Positions 1 through 8,404 of a stretch of DNA of 64,000 nucleotides are shown piece by piece (within the stretch, counting starts at the first letter, position 1; each line of letters begins with the position of its first letter). The stretch comes from Bradyrhizobium liaoningense (lineage in GTDB: Bacteria > Pseudomonadota > Alphaproteobacteria > Rhizobiales > Xanthobacteraceae): assembly GCF_018130825.1 (NCBI RefSeq), contig NZ_JAFCJS010000002.1, forward strand, positions 186,001 through 250,000. The letters are read 5' to 3'. Made by a program: the position numbers and the translations under genes. Under the pieces are notes generated by a model that saw nothing but the letters and a program-made list of their open reading frames with translations, was not told the origin of the DNA and did not search any database.

Positions 1-72
1 GCCGAGCGCGCCGAGAGCATAGAGGCTGCCGAGGCTCAGCGCGTCGAAGACGACCTGGAGGACCGCTGTCAT
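1..72 (-). CDS. livH: Branched-chain amino-acid ABC permease, N-terminus only (LivH-like), cut by window edge
   Basis: Only the first 24 codons are present, reading leftward from an ATG at 72-70. The peptide begins MTAVLQVVFDALSLGSLYAL and continues into GALG, the typical start of a LivH-type inner-membrane permease of the HAAT family. The start lies 3 bases beyond the stop of the ATP-binding gene at 76-798 on the same strand, as expected for a liv operon. The rest of the gene is outside the window, so the assignment depends on this short match plus context. Confidence 0.7.
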   Translation of the reverse strand, partial: MTAVLQVVFDALSLGSLYALGALG

Positions 73-75
73 CTG

Positions 76-798
76 TCAATGGTCTCCGAAGCCGAAATAG
101 GCCTGCTTCAGCCGGTCGTCCTTGACCATGTCGGCGGCCGCACCCTCGAGTACGATACGGCCGCCCCGGATGAGAACCATCCGTCCGCCCGTCATGAGGG
201 CACGCGTCGAGCTCTGCTCGACAATCAACAGGGTAAGCTTGCGCTGGGCGCGCAGCCGTACCAGGATCTCGTAGACTTGGTCGATGATCTTCGGCGCAAG
301 GCCGAGCGAGGGCTCGTCGATCGCCATGATGCGGGGCGCGGCCATCAAGGCGCGACCGATGACGAGCATCTGTTGCTGGCCGCCGGAGAGCATCCCTGCC
401 GGAGTATGGCGGCGCTCGGCCAGCATCGGGAATTCCTCGTAGACAGAGTCGAGGTCGTCGGCAATCTTCCTGCGGTCAGTCCGCATGCCGGTACCGACCT
501 TCAGGTTTTCCTCGATCGTCAGACCGCCGAAGACGCTGCGCCCTTCGGGCACCAGCGAAAAGCCGCGTCGCGCGATATCCTCTGGCGAGGCGCCGGTTAC
601 CTTCGCGCCGTCGACGGTGATGGAGCCCGATGCCGGCGGCACGACGCCGGCGATGGCGTTGAGCAAGGTCGACTTGCCCGCGCCGTTCGGGCCGGTCACG
701 AACAGGACCTCGCCCTCATCGATATTGAGCGTGACGCCGCGCAGGGCCGTCAGGCGCCCATAGCTGACCGTGATGTCGTTGACCGCGAGCAGCGTCAT
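76..798 (-). CDS. livF: Branched-chain amino-acid ABC transporter ATP-binding protein LivF
   Basis: A 240-residue ATPase of the high-affinity branched-chain amino-acid (HAAT) importer family, which powers uptake at the inner membrane. Visible motifs are Walker A GPNGAGKST (about residues 36-44), signature LSGGQQQM (about 137-144) and Walker B IMAIDEPSLGLAP. The switch region reads LLIVEQ, which is normal for LivF. The open frame extends upstream to 1104, but that part is the shadow of livG. I chose the ATG at 798 because it overlaps the livG stop by 4 bases (ATGA) and begins MTLLAVNDITVSYG, the usual LivF start. The gene order livG-livF-livH on the minus strand supports translational coupling. 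The actual substrate could be an amino acid, an amide or another small carboxylate. Confidence 0.92.
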   Translation of the reverse strand: MTLLAVNDITVSYGRLTALRGVTLNIDEGEVLFVTGPNGAGKSTLLNAIAGVVPPASGSITVDGAKVTGASPEDIARRGFSLVPEGRSVFGGLTIEENLKVGTGMRTDRRKIADDLDSVYEEFPMLAERRHTPAGMLSGGQQQMLVIGRALMAAPRIMAIDEPSLGLAPKIIDQVYEILVRLRAQRKLTLLIVEQSSTRALMTGGRMVLIRGGRIVLEGAAADMVKDDRLKQAYFGFGDH

Positions 799-1568
799 GA
801 CGCAACGGCCTCTTCGGCGGCAATCGGCGGAATCAAGTCGTCGCGCCGCGTGCCCATATAGGCGTGCCGCACCTCGTCGCTGCTGCGAATTTGCGCGGGA
901 GGGCCGACTTCGATGATCTGTCCGGAATCGAGGACGAAGATGCGTTCGCAGAGTTCGAGAACGAGGCCGATATTGTGTTCGATCAGAAGCACGCCGACGT
1001 TCAGCTCTCGGGCGATCCGCCGGATGATGGCGGCCAGATCGTGGCTCTCGTGCTCCGACATTCCTGCTGCGGGCTCGTCGAGCAGGAGGTAGCGCGGCGT
1101 GCACATGATGGCGCGGCCGATCGCAACGCGACGTTCGTCCGTGTAGGGCAGGGCGCCCGCGACGGTGTTGGCGAGATGAGAAATGCCGAGCCAGGCCATG
1201 ACGCGATCGGCTTCGGCGATCGCGTCGCGGCGGGTCTGGCCAAGGCCGACGCCGGTCACCTCAAGGTTGTCGATGACCGGGAGATCACGGAAAAGTCGAC
1301 CTGATTGGAATGTGCGTGCAACACCCGTTTGTCTGAGCTTGTGCGCCGCAATGCCGTTGATCGGCTCGCCCTCCAGTTCCAAGGTGCCTGCACCGACCGG
1401 TTGGAAACCCGTGAGCACATTAATAAGGGTGGTCTTGCCGGCGCCGTTGGGACCAATCAGGCCGGTGATGCGCCCGCGCGGCACGGCAAGGGTCACGTCG
1501 AACAGCGCTTTCAAGCCTTCGAATTGGACGCTGACTTTGCGAGCGACCAACTCCAAGCCATCGGACAT
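795..1568 (-). CDS. livG: Branched-chain amino-acid ABC transporter ATP-binding protein LivG
   Basis: A 257-residue second ATPase of the HAAT importer, partner of LivF. Walker A is GPNGAGKTT (about residues 38-46), Walker B is YLLLDEPAAGMS, and the switch histidine is in LLIEHNIGLV. The extended loop and EHNIGLVLELCERIFVLD tail are typical of LivG. The signature motif is unusual: the sequence reads LPYTDERRVAIGRAI where LivG normally has LSYGQQRRLEIARA. It overlaps livF by 4 bases. Upstream lies a short region of about 100 bases shared with the divergent LysR gene, so LysR control of this operon is plausible but unproven. Confidence 0.92.
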   Translation of the reverse strand: MSDGLELVARKVSVQFEGLKALFDVTLAVPRGRITGLIGPNGAGKTTLINVLTGFQPVGAGTLELEGEPINGIAAHKLRQTGVARTFQSGRLFRDLPVIDNLEVTGVGLGQTRRDAIAEADRVMAWLGISHLANTVAGALPYTDERRVAIGRAIMCTPRYLLLDEPAAGMSEHESHDLAAIIRRIARELNVGVLLIEHNIGLVLELCERIFVLDSGQIIEVGPPAQIRSSDEVRHAYMGTRRDDLIPPIAAEEAVAS

Positions 1569-1640
1569 CTATCAGCGCCTTCTCACCCAAAAACCGATGG
1601 ATTGATTTTTCCGTTCCACCGGGGGATTGTAAAATTCGAA

Positions 1641-1657
1641 ATATCGTTCACTGATAT
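1641..1657. promoter_or_regulatory. Inverted repeat, candidate LysR operator
   Basis: ATATC-N7-GATAT lies 11 bases before the ATG of the LysR gene, in the gap between divergent livG and lysR. It contains T-N11-A pairs, the generic LysR-type box. The position suggests autoregulation and perhaps joint control of the liv operon. The site is short, so chance is possible. Confidence 0.35.
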
Positions 1658-1668
1658 CGGAAATTTTG

Positions 1669-2589
1669 ATGTCTCTGACGTTCCGTCAGGTTCGGCACTT
1701 TATTGCAACGGCCGAGACAGGGCGGGTGTCGGCTGCGGCGGCAGCTCTGAACGTGACGCAGTCGGCAGTCACGGCGTCCATCAAGGCGCTCGAAGCCGAG
1801 CTCGGGCGCAAATTATTCGATCGTCACTCAAACGGCGTGACGCTGACCTTTGACGGACAGGAGTTCTTGCAGCGCGCCCGGGCGATCGAGGCCAGTGTGT
1901 CGGACGCGATGCGGGGCCCGCATCGCTGGGGATCACAGGTCGACGGAACGGTCGACGTGGCGGTCAGCTATACGATCGCCGGATATTTCCTGCCGCCACT
2001 GTTGTCGCGCTTCTGGCGATCCTTCCCAGGGATCACGGTGCGTCTGCACGAGTTTCAGCGCGATGCGATCGAGCAGAGCCTGATCAGTGGCAGCGTCGAT
2101 GCGGCGGTGATGCTTGTCTCCAACCTGCATGACCGCCTCTCTATCCGTTCGCGACTGTTGCTGCGCTCGCCGCGCCGCCTGTGGACATGCGCCAATCATC
2201 CGCTGCTCCGCAGGGATAGTATCAGGCTGGAAGATCTGGCGAGCGAACCCTATCTGATGTTGACCGTCGACGAGGCCGAGCGCTCCGCCATGCGCTACTG
2301 GCAGCACACGGCACGCGTTCCGAACGTCATCTTCCGGACCCTGTCGGTCGAAGCCGTTCGCAGCATGGTGGCGACCGGCATGGGAATCACCATTCTCTCG
2401 GATATGGTTTACCGCCCCTGGTCGCTCGAGGGACATCGCATCGATCTCAAGACGGTCGATGATGATGTTCATACCATGGATGTCGGGCTCGCCTGGAAAA
2501 GTAACGCAGAGCTGTCGCCGGCGGCTCGTGCGTTCTGCGAGTTCGTCGCTCATTCCTATCCCGGATCGGAACCGGTCCAGTTTGACTGA
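1669..2589 (+). CDS. LysR-family transcriptional regulator
   Basis: A 306-residue LysR-type regulator. The N-terminal winged helix spans about residues 3-62 (LTFRQVRHFIATAETG, then AAALNVTQSAVTASIKALEA and GRKLFDRH), followed by a LysR substrate-binding domain to the end. The ATG at 1669 is preferred to the TTG one codon upstream. It is divergent from livG and lies in front of the ABC-importer/eut operon that starts at 2928, so it could control either side. The effector cannot be deduced from sequence. Confidence 0.9.
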   Translation: MSLTFRQVRHFIATAETGRVSAAAAALNVTQSAVTASIKALEAELGRKLFDRHSNGVTLTFDGQEFLQRARAIEASVSDAMRGPHRWGSQVDGTVDVAVSYTIAGYFLPPLLSRFWRSFPGITVRLHEFQRDAIEQSLISGSVDAAVMLVSNLHDRLSIRSRLLLRSPRRLWTCANHPLLRRDSIRLEDLASEPYLMLTVDEAERSAMRYWQHTARVPNVIFRTLSVEAVRSMVATGMGITILSDMVYRPWSLEGHRIDLKTVDDDVHTMDVGLAWKSNAELSPAARAFCEFVAHSYPGSEPVQFD

Positions 2590-2927
2590 CCGGGGCGCTA
2601 GGTGGAGCGTCGTTGCAACGGGCTCGCGCGACGATCATCTGCAATCCGTCACGGATCTCAGTGTAGCTTGAATCACTCATCGTGAGTGGGGCCGGCTCCG
2701 ACACACCGATAGCGGCCCGGCGTGCGTGCGATCGCACGGGTCTGGGTGGAGAGTCCGCAGCAGACCGATATTGCCCAAGTCCCGGACCATAAGAGAGGCA
2801 CTTTGCCTCAAGATCGGTCAAAAACCACAAAAAGAGCGACGAAGATCACGCTGAAATCCTCTTGGCACACCTTCTGCATGACCGTTTTGACCGATTGGTC
2901 GGTTGCACCAAGAAAAGGGGAATATCG
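2590..2927. other. Intergenic region upstream of the peptide-ABC/eut operon
   Basis: 338 bases without a credible gene; open frames here are shadows. Two perfect inverted repeats are visible: CACTCA-TCG-TGAGTG at 2674-2688 and ACCGA-TTGG-TCGGT at 2890-2903. No T-tract follows either, so operators are more likely than terminators. The Shine-Dalgarno-like AAAAGGGG lies just before the ATG at 2928. The region should hold the promoter of the operon. Confidence 0.5.
2890..2903. promoter_or_regulatory. Inverted repeat, candidate operator
   Basis: ACCGA-TTGG-TCGGT, a perfect 5-bp inverted repeat ending about 24 bases before the binding-protein start. The position overlaps where the operon leader or promoter should be. 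A binding site for the LysR regulator (1669-2589) or the DeoR regulator (8405-9166) is possible; neither is shown. Confidence 0.3.
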
Positions 2928-4511
2928 ATGTATCCGAAATTTGATCGCCGCCAGCTTTTGAAGGGGGTGGCGGGAGCTGCGGTCGCCGCGGGCTATATGC
3001 AGATCAATCCGGACTTTTTCCTGTCGGTGGCGCACGCGCAGGCCGGCAAGGTCATGACGTTCCTGTCGGCCGAGAACATCACCGGCAATTGGGACCCGAC
3101 GGCCCATACGACCCTGTCGCAGAAGAATATCGAAGGCTTCGTGATGGGCTTTCTTACCCGCACGCCGATGAAGCTCGAGAACCCGGGCGAGGTCATCTAT
3201 GAGCTCGCAACCGACATCAAGCTGCTCGATCCCAATCGCCTGCAGATCAAGCTGCGCGAGGGCGTGGTGTTCCACGATGGCAAGCCGTTCAAGGCGGAGG
3301 ACGTCAAGGCCACCTTTGAATACGGATCCAAGCCCGACCGCCCGGCACAATGGTATCCCGGCCCCAGCGAAACGCTGAAGATCGAGACGCCTGATGACTA
3401 TACCGTCATCGTCGATACGTCGAAGGGCGGCTACCCCGCGCACCTCTTCATGTTCCTCGCGGCCTTCCTGCCGATTATGTCGGCAAAGGACATCGCAGCC
3501 GGGCCCGGCGGCCCGCTCTCGCAGCGTCTTAACGGCACGGGTCCGTTCAAGTTCGTCGAGCAGCGCGGCAACGATACCGTGATGAAAGCCTTCGACGGCT
3601 ATTTCAAGGGAAAGCCGGCGATCGCGGGCATCGACTTCACCTTCACCGGCGACTCCACGACCCGCATGCTCTCGCTGATGAACGGTCAGGCCTCGATCGT
3701 CGAGCGGCTGGAGCCGGAGCAGGTCGATACGGTCAAGGGCAACGCCAACATCCGCATCAACCGCGTGGTGTCCGTCGAGAACAAATATCTCTGGTTCCGC
3801 TGCTCGAAGCCGCCCTTCAACGACCCGCGTATCCGCCTTGCAGCGTGTCATGCGATCAACCGCGAGCTCATTCTGGAGGTGCTGGGTTCGGCGGGCCATG
3901 CGTCCTCGAATTTCGTCTCTCCAGTGAAGTTCGGCTATATCGACCTCGAAAACTACCCGAAGTTCGATCCGAAGAAGTGCCAGGCGCTGCTCGCCGAAGC
4001 CGGCTTCCCGAATGGCAAGGGGTTGCCGCCGCTCGAATACATCACGTCGGTAGGCTTCTATCCCAAGACCAAGGAGTACGGCGAGATCGTCACAGCGATG
4101 CTCAACGAGCAGGGTTTCAATGTCAGCCTGACCGTGCTCGAGCCTGCTGCCTGGAACGAGCGGTTGTATCATCGTCCGGGCGGCGGTCCCGGCCACATGG
4201 TGGATTGCGGATGGTCGACCGGCTCTCCCGAACCCGATCTGATTCTGCGCACGCATTTCCACTCCTCCTCGCATCGCATCTGCGGCATCGAGGATCCGGC
4301 GATCGATGCAAGTCTCGACAAGGAGCGCAGCGCTCCCACGCTCGAAGAGCGGAAGAAGATCCTCCAGACCGAGACGATGCCCTTGCTGGCCTCGAAGATG
4401 CCGGCGCTTTCGCTCTTCACCTCAGTGATGATTCACGCGATGCAGAAGGAGTTCGAAGGTCTTTATATTTATCCGGATGGATCGATGGACGCCTCCAAGC
4501 CCGTCGCCTGA
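2928..4511 (+). CDS. ABC transporter substrate-binding protein, family 5 (peptide/opine type)
   Basis: A 527-residue periplasmic binding protein of the DppA/OppA family (SBP_bac_5). The ATG at 2928 has a strong GGGG ribosome site and gives the N-terminus MYPKFDRRQLLKGVAG, a twin-arginine-type export signal followed by a hydrophobic stretch and AHAQA cleavage region near residue 36. Family hallmarks include LREGVVFHDGKPFKAEDV (about 107-124) and LNGTGPFKF (about 200). The neighbours are two permeases and a fused ATPase, so it delivers the substrate of this importer. Family members bind peptides, opines, glutathione or other amide compounds. The hydrolase and EutBC downstream suggest an amide or ester of an amino alcohol, which is inference. 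Confidence 0.9.
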   Translation: MYPKFDRRQLLKGVAGAAVAAGYMQINPDFFLSVAHAQAGKVMTFLSAENITGNWDPTAHTTLSQKNIEGFVMGFLTRTPMKLENPGEVIYELATDIKLLDPNRLQIKLREGVVFHDGKPFKAEDVKATFEYGSKPDRPAQWYPGPSETLKIETPDDYTVIVDTSKGGYPAHLFMFLAAFLPIMSAKDIAAGPGGPLSQRLNGTGPFKFVEQRGNDTVMKAFDGYFKGKPAIAGIDFTFTGDSTTRMLSLMNGQASIVERLEPEQVDTVKGNANIRINRVVSVENKYLWFRCSKPPFNDPRIRLAACHAINRELILEVLGSAGHASSNFVSPVKFGYIDLENYPKFDPKKCQALLAEAGFPNGKGLPPLEYITSVGFYPKTKEYGEIVTAMLNEQGFNVSLTVLEPAAWNERLYHRPGGGPGHMVDCGWSTGSPEPDLILRTHFHSSSHRICGIEDPAIDASLDKERSAPTLEERKKILQTETMPLLASKMPALSLFTSVMIHAMQKEFEGLYIYPDGSMDASKPVA

Positions 4512-4584
4512 TGATCATGGATGGCCGCCGCGTGCCGCACTCGTGCGGTGCGCGGTTTGGTACGCTTCTTACGGAGCTCGGAAG

Positions 4585-5565
4585 ATGTTCGTCCTGAATT
4601 TCCTGCTGCGTCGTCTGGCTCAGGGCGTCTTGATCATATTTCTGGTCTCGCTGCTGATCTTCACGTTGCTCCGGATCGTGCCGGGCGATCCCGTGCGCCT
4701 GATGGCGGGCGGAATGGCACCGGAAGCCCTGATCGAGAAGATTGCGGCCGACATGGGCCTGCGGGATCCGATCGTCGTCCAGTTCGGGCGGTACATGGGC
4801 GGCGTCGTGCGCGGCGATCTCGGCCAGTCCTTCGTGCGACCCGCCAACGGCGCCGCGACGGGCGGCGCGACCTTCAACGACACCACGCGTGGCGAGCGGG
4901 CGAAGGTCCTGAGCCTGATCCTGGAAGCCTTGCCCATGACCCTTCAACTCGCGGCGGTGACGCTCGTGATCGCGCTGCTCTTCTCCGCCGTGGTGGGAAT
5001 TGCCGGTGGCCTTTCGGTCGGCCGATGGCCGGACAAGCTCGCATTCTACATCTCCTCGATCTTCATATCGCTGCCCAATTTCTGGCTGGGAATTGTTCTC
5101 GCGCTGCTGTTCTCGGTCAAGCTCGGCTGGTTGCCCGCAATCGGATACAAGGGGTTTGCCTATACGATCCTGCCGGCGATCGTGCTCGCGGTCGAGCTGT
5201 CGCCGGTTCTGATCCGGACGCTGGTCAGCTCTGTGTCGGCGCAGATGACAGAGCCCTATGTCGCTGTCGGGCATGTGCGCGGTCTCAGCCGGGGACGCAT
5301 CATCGCCAACCATGCGCTGCGCAACGCCTCGGTGCCGCTGCTCAATCTGCTCGGGATTCAGTTCTCGAGCCTGCTCGGAGGGGTGATCATCGTCGAATAC
5401 ATCTTCGACTATCCGGGGCTCGGCCTGCTGACCATCAATGCGGTGCTCCAGCGCGACTTTCCGCTGATCCAGGGGATCGCCATCGTCACCAGCGCCATCT
5501 TCGTGCTGATCAACATCGTCGTCGACCTCGTTGCCACCGCCGTGGATCCAAGGCTCGAATATTAG
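4585..5565 (+). CDS. ABC transporter permease, DppB/OppB family
   Basis: A 326-residue inner-membrane permease. It begins MFVLNFLLRRLAQGVLIIFL, typical of the first permease of peptide-type importers, and contains RIVPGDPVRLMAGG after the first membrane helix. About six membrane segments are visible. The cytoplasmic EAA-type loop that contacts the ATPase is around TEPYVAVGHVRGLSRGRII. I chose the ATG at 4585 rather than upstream starts because homologues begin at this point. It lies 73 bases after the binding protein and 13 bases before the second permease. Confidence 0.9.
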   Translation: MFVLNFLLRRLAQGVLIIFLVSLLIFTLLRIVPGDPVRLMAGGMAPEALIEKIAADMGLRDPIVVQFGRYMGGVVRGDLGQSFVRPANGAATGGATFNDTTRGERAKVLSLILEALPMTLQLAAVTLVIALLFSAVVGIAGGLSVGRWPDKLAFYISSIFISLPNFWLGIVLALLFSVKLGWLPAIGYKGFAYTILPAIVLAVELSPVLIRTLVSSVSAQMTEPYVAVGHVRGLSRGRIIANHALRNASVPLLNLLGIQFSSLLGGVIIVEYIFDYPGLGLLTINAVLQRDFPLIQGIAIVTSAIFVLINIVVDLVATAVDPRLEY

Positions 5566-5578
5566 GGCTTGAATATTG

Positions 5579-6499
5579 ATGTCCGTCGCTACCGCCACCG
5601 CTGCGCCGATCTTGCGTAAGCAAGCCCAACGCTCCATTGCCCGGCGAATCTTCGATCGGGCGGCCTCTACGCCAGGGTTTCGGGTCGGCCTCGGAATCTT
5701 CGTCGTGCTTGCGCTCGCAGCCGCGTGCTATCCGGAGCTGAGCGGCCTTGACCCGACCAAGATGGATGTCAAGGCCCGCCTGCTGCCGCCGCTGTTTCTT
5801 GGCGGCAATTGGAGCTGGGCTCATCCGCTCGGCACCGACCAGATCGGTCGTGACATGCTGGTACGCTCGCTCGTCGGCCTGCGCTATTCGTTCCTCATCG
5901 GCGTTGCCTCGGTCATCGTCATGCTGGCGATCGGATGCGCGCTGGGCACGATTGCTGGGTATTTCGGCGGGCGCACGGACGCCGTCATCATGCGCCTGAC
6001 CGACGCGCAGCTCTCGATCCCGATGATCATTCTCGCGATTTCCGTTCTTGGCGTCTCCCGGCCGACCATTCCGGCTATCATCCTGGTGCTCGGGGTATCC
6101 AACTGGCCGGTCTATGCGCGCATCATGCGCAGCATCGTGATGACCGAGCGGCAGCGCGAATATGTCCGCGCTGCGAAGATCGGCGGTTCGACCGATGTCC
6201 GGATCATCCTGACGCTGCTGCTTCCCCTGCTGCTGCCGCCGGTGCTGTTCACCTCGGTCCTGGATGTGGCGCGTATGATGATCTTCGAATCGACGCTCGG
6301 CTTTCTCGGGCTCGGTGCGCAGCCGCCGACGCCGACATTCGGCAACATCATTGCCGACGGACGCAAATATCTGCTCAACGCCTGGTGGATCGCCACCATG
6401 CCGGGCCTCTTCCTCGGATTGACGCTGACCAGCATCAATCTGATCGGCGCCTCCCTCGAGCGCGCGCGCAACACGATCCACGGGGGAGTGGAAGGATGA
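5579..6499 (+). CDS. ABC transporter permease, DppC/OppC family
   Basis: A 306-residue second permease of the importer. After a short cytoplasmic N-terminus and a first hydrophobic helix it shows HPLGTDQIGRDMLVRSLVGL, the conserved DppC-type motif, and later the EAA-type loop REYVRAAKIGGSTDV. The C-terminus ends INLIGASLERARN. The ATG at 5579 is preferred over the in-frame TTG at 5576. The stop overlaps the ATPase start by 4 bases (ATGA), which indicates coupled translation. Confidence 0.9.
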   Translation: MSVATATAAPILRKQAQRSIARRIFDRAASTPGFRVGLGIFVVLALAAACYPELSGLDPTKMDVKARLLPPLFLGGNWSWAHPLGTDQIGRDMLVRSLVGLRYSFLIGVASVIVMLAIGCALGTIAGYFGGRTDAVIMRLTDAQLSIPMIILAISVLGVSRPTIPAIILVLGVSNWPVYARIMRSIVMTERQREYVRAAKIGGSTDVRIILTLLLPLLLPPVLFTSVLDVARMMIFESTLGFLGLGAQPPTPTFGNIIADGRKYLLNAWWIATMPGLFLGLTLTSINLIGASLERARNTIHGGVEG

Positions 6500-8337
6500 C
6501 GCGACCGCTTCTCGCTCTCACGAACGTCACGATCGCCGCCGGTCGCTCGGCGACCGCGAAGGTCCTCCTCGACGGCGTCTCGCTGAGCCTTGCGCCGCGC
6601 GAGATCGTCGGTGTGGTCGGTGCCAGTGGCTCCGGCAAGACCGTGCTCTCCAAGGCCGTGGTCAACTGGCTCGAGCCGCCGCTGACGAAGCGGTCGGGCG
6701 AGGTGCTGTTCGAGGGGCAGGACATCTATGCCATGAGCGGCGCGGACATGCGCGTTCTGCGTCAGCGGATTTCCTACGTCGGCGCCAATCCGATGGGGGC
6801 ACTCGATCCCACTCTGCCGGTCGGCGCCCAGATCGTGGAGAAGATGCGGGCGGTCGTGCCCGGGGTGTCGCGGCGGACGGCCGAAAGCCGTGTGATCGAA
6901 CTGTTGGACGCCGTGCGTATTCCCTCGGCACGCAACCGCTTTCACGACTATCCCGCACAATTCTCGGGCGGCATGATGCAGCGCGCGCTGATCGTGGATG
7001 CGCTGGTGACCAACCCGGCACTCCTGGTGGCCGACAACGTCACCCAGCCCCTGGACGTCACGGTCGCCGCCCAGGTGATCCGGCTGATGAAGGAATTGAC
7101 GACGAGCTTCGACACGGCCGTTCTGTTCGTCTCATCGTCGCTGCCAGTGGCTCGCGAAGCCTGTACGCGGATCCTGGTGATGGACGAGGGGCGCATTGTC
7201 GAGGAGCAGTCTACCGAAGATCTGGTCGAAAGGCCGGTGTATCCCTACACGCGCGAGCTCGTGCGGCAGACGCCGAAAATCTGGGGCGAGGCCGTCCCGG
7301 CGCCCCGCCATGACGACCAGCGGGAGGTGGTCCTCAGCCTGCGCGATGCCTCGCAGAGCTACAAGGTCAGGAAGAAGACCGGGTTTGGCGGGGTTAATCT
7401 TGTTCGTGCCGTCCGCAACGTCACCTTCGACATCCGCCGCGGCGACAGCTTCGCCATCGTCGGTGAATCCGGCTGTGGAAAATCGACCCTGATGCGGCTT
7501 CTGTGCAGGCTCGAACTGCCGAGCTCGGGGCAGATCCTCTGTGCAGGCAAGGATATCGCGGCGCTCAGGGGCCGGTCGCTGCTCGAATTTCGCGGGAAGC
7601 TCCAGATGGTGCTACAGGATCCCTTCGGTTCGCTGCCGCCGCGGACGGCGGTTGGAAGGATGCTGGAGGGACCGCTGCGGACGCACGGCTGGCGCGACGA
7701 CGCCAGAATTCGCGAGCGCGTTCTGAAGGTGATGGGGGAGGTGGGCCTGCCGGCCGAACTCTACGGCGAGCTTCCGCTGGGCCTCAGCGCGGGACAACGG
7801 CAGCGCATCAACGTCGCCCGCGCGCTCGTCCTCGAGCCGGAAATCCTGATCATGGACGAAACGCTGTCAGCCCTGGATCAGGCGGAGCAGTTCAAGCTGC
7901 TCGACCTGTTCGAGAAGCTCCAGAAGGAATACGACCTGACCTACATCTTCATCTCGCACGATCTCGCGATGGTCAGGAAGGCTTGCAATCGCGTCGCCGT
8001 GATGTATCTCGGCGAGGTCTTCGAGCTCGCCGACAATGAGCGTCTCTTCTTTGATCCCGGCCATCCCTATACGAAGGCCCTGCTGAGCGCGATGCCGACA
8101 CTGGAGCCGCGCCGCTACCGGCCGGAGGAGTGCCTGCTCGAGGGCGAGCCGCCGAGCCCGCTGGATATCCCTGTCGGCTGCAGCTTCCGATCACGTTGCC
8201 CGCAGGCCATGAACAAATGCGGCCGTCTTCAACCGAGCCTGACGGTGCGTGAGCGGCAGGATTTCGCCGCTTGCCACCTCGTCCTGCCGCCATCGGCATC
8301 GGGAGGCCTCGGTGAGGTGGGCACGACCGCGCCATGA
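6496..8337 (+). CDS. Fused two-domain ABC ATPase (DppD-DppF type) with a degenerate first nucleotide-binding domain
   Basis: A 613-residue protein joining two peptide-type ATPases. NBD1 (about residues 1-280) keeps Walker A GASGSGKT and signature FSGGMMQRA. It has lost three catalytic elements: the Q-loop reads YVGANPMGALDP instead of FQDPMTSLNP, Walker B reads LLVADNVTQPLD with Asn for the catalytic Glu, and the switch region reads FVSSSLPVA with no His. NBD2 (about 285-613) has Walker A GESGCGKST, Q-loop MVLQDPFGSL, Walker B ILIMDETLSALD and switch FISHDLAMV, all intact, but its signature is LSAGQ. The C-terminal Cys-containing oligopeptide-ABC tail (CSFRSRCPQAMNKCG) is present. The start at 6496 overlaps the permease stop; upstream frame is shadow. 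Confidence 0.9.
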   Translation: MTRPLLALTNVTIAAGRSATAKVLLDGVSLSLAPREIVGVVGASGSGKTVLSKAVVNWLEPPLTKRSGEVLFEGQDIYAMSGADMRVLRQRISYVGANPMGALDPTLPVGAQIVEKMRAVVPGVSRRTAESRVIELLDAVRIPSARNRFHDYPAQFSGGMMQRALIVDALVTNPALLVADNVTQPLDVTVAAQVIRLMKELTTSFDTAVLFVSSSLPVAREACTRILVMDEGRIVEEQSTEDLVERPVYPYTRELVRQTPKIWGEAVPAPRHDDQREVVLSLRDASQSYKVRKKTGFGGVNLVRAVRNVTFDIRRGDSFAIVGESGCGKSTLMRLLCRLELPSSGQILCAGKDIAALRGRSLLEFRGKLQMVLQDPFGSLPPRTAVGRMLEGPLRTHGWRDDARIRERVLKVMGEVGLPAELYGELPLGLSAGQRQRINVARALVLEPEILIMDETLSALDQAEQFKLLDLFEKLQKEYDLTYIFISHDLAMVRKACNRVAVMYLGEVFELADNERLFFDPGHPYTKALLSAMPTLEPRRYRPEECLLEGEPPSPLDIPVGCSFRSRCPQAMNKCGRLQPSLTVRERQDFAACHLVLPPSASGGLGEVGTTAP

Positions 8338-8404
8338 GACGGATCGTGAGCAGGAATACGCGCCAGGAAGCGGCCGGCAGTGCCGCGACATGCGGGGAAC
8401 GTCC

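Noticed and set aside
2808..4274. 488-codon minus-strand frame opposite the family-5 binding protein
   Set aside because: The plus-strand frame has clear family motifs and a ribosome site; the minus frame has neither.
5935..6495. N-terminal extension of the fused ATPase
   Set aside because: It is out-of-frame reading of the permease gene; ATPase homology starts at 6496 with an ATGA overlap.
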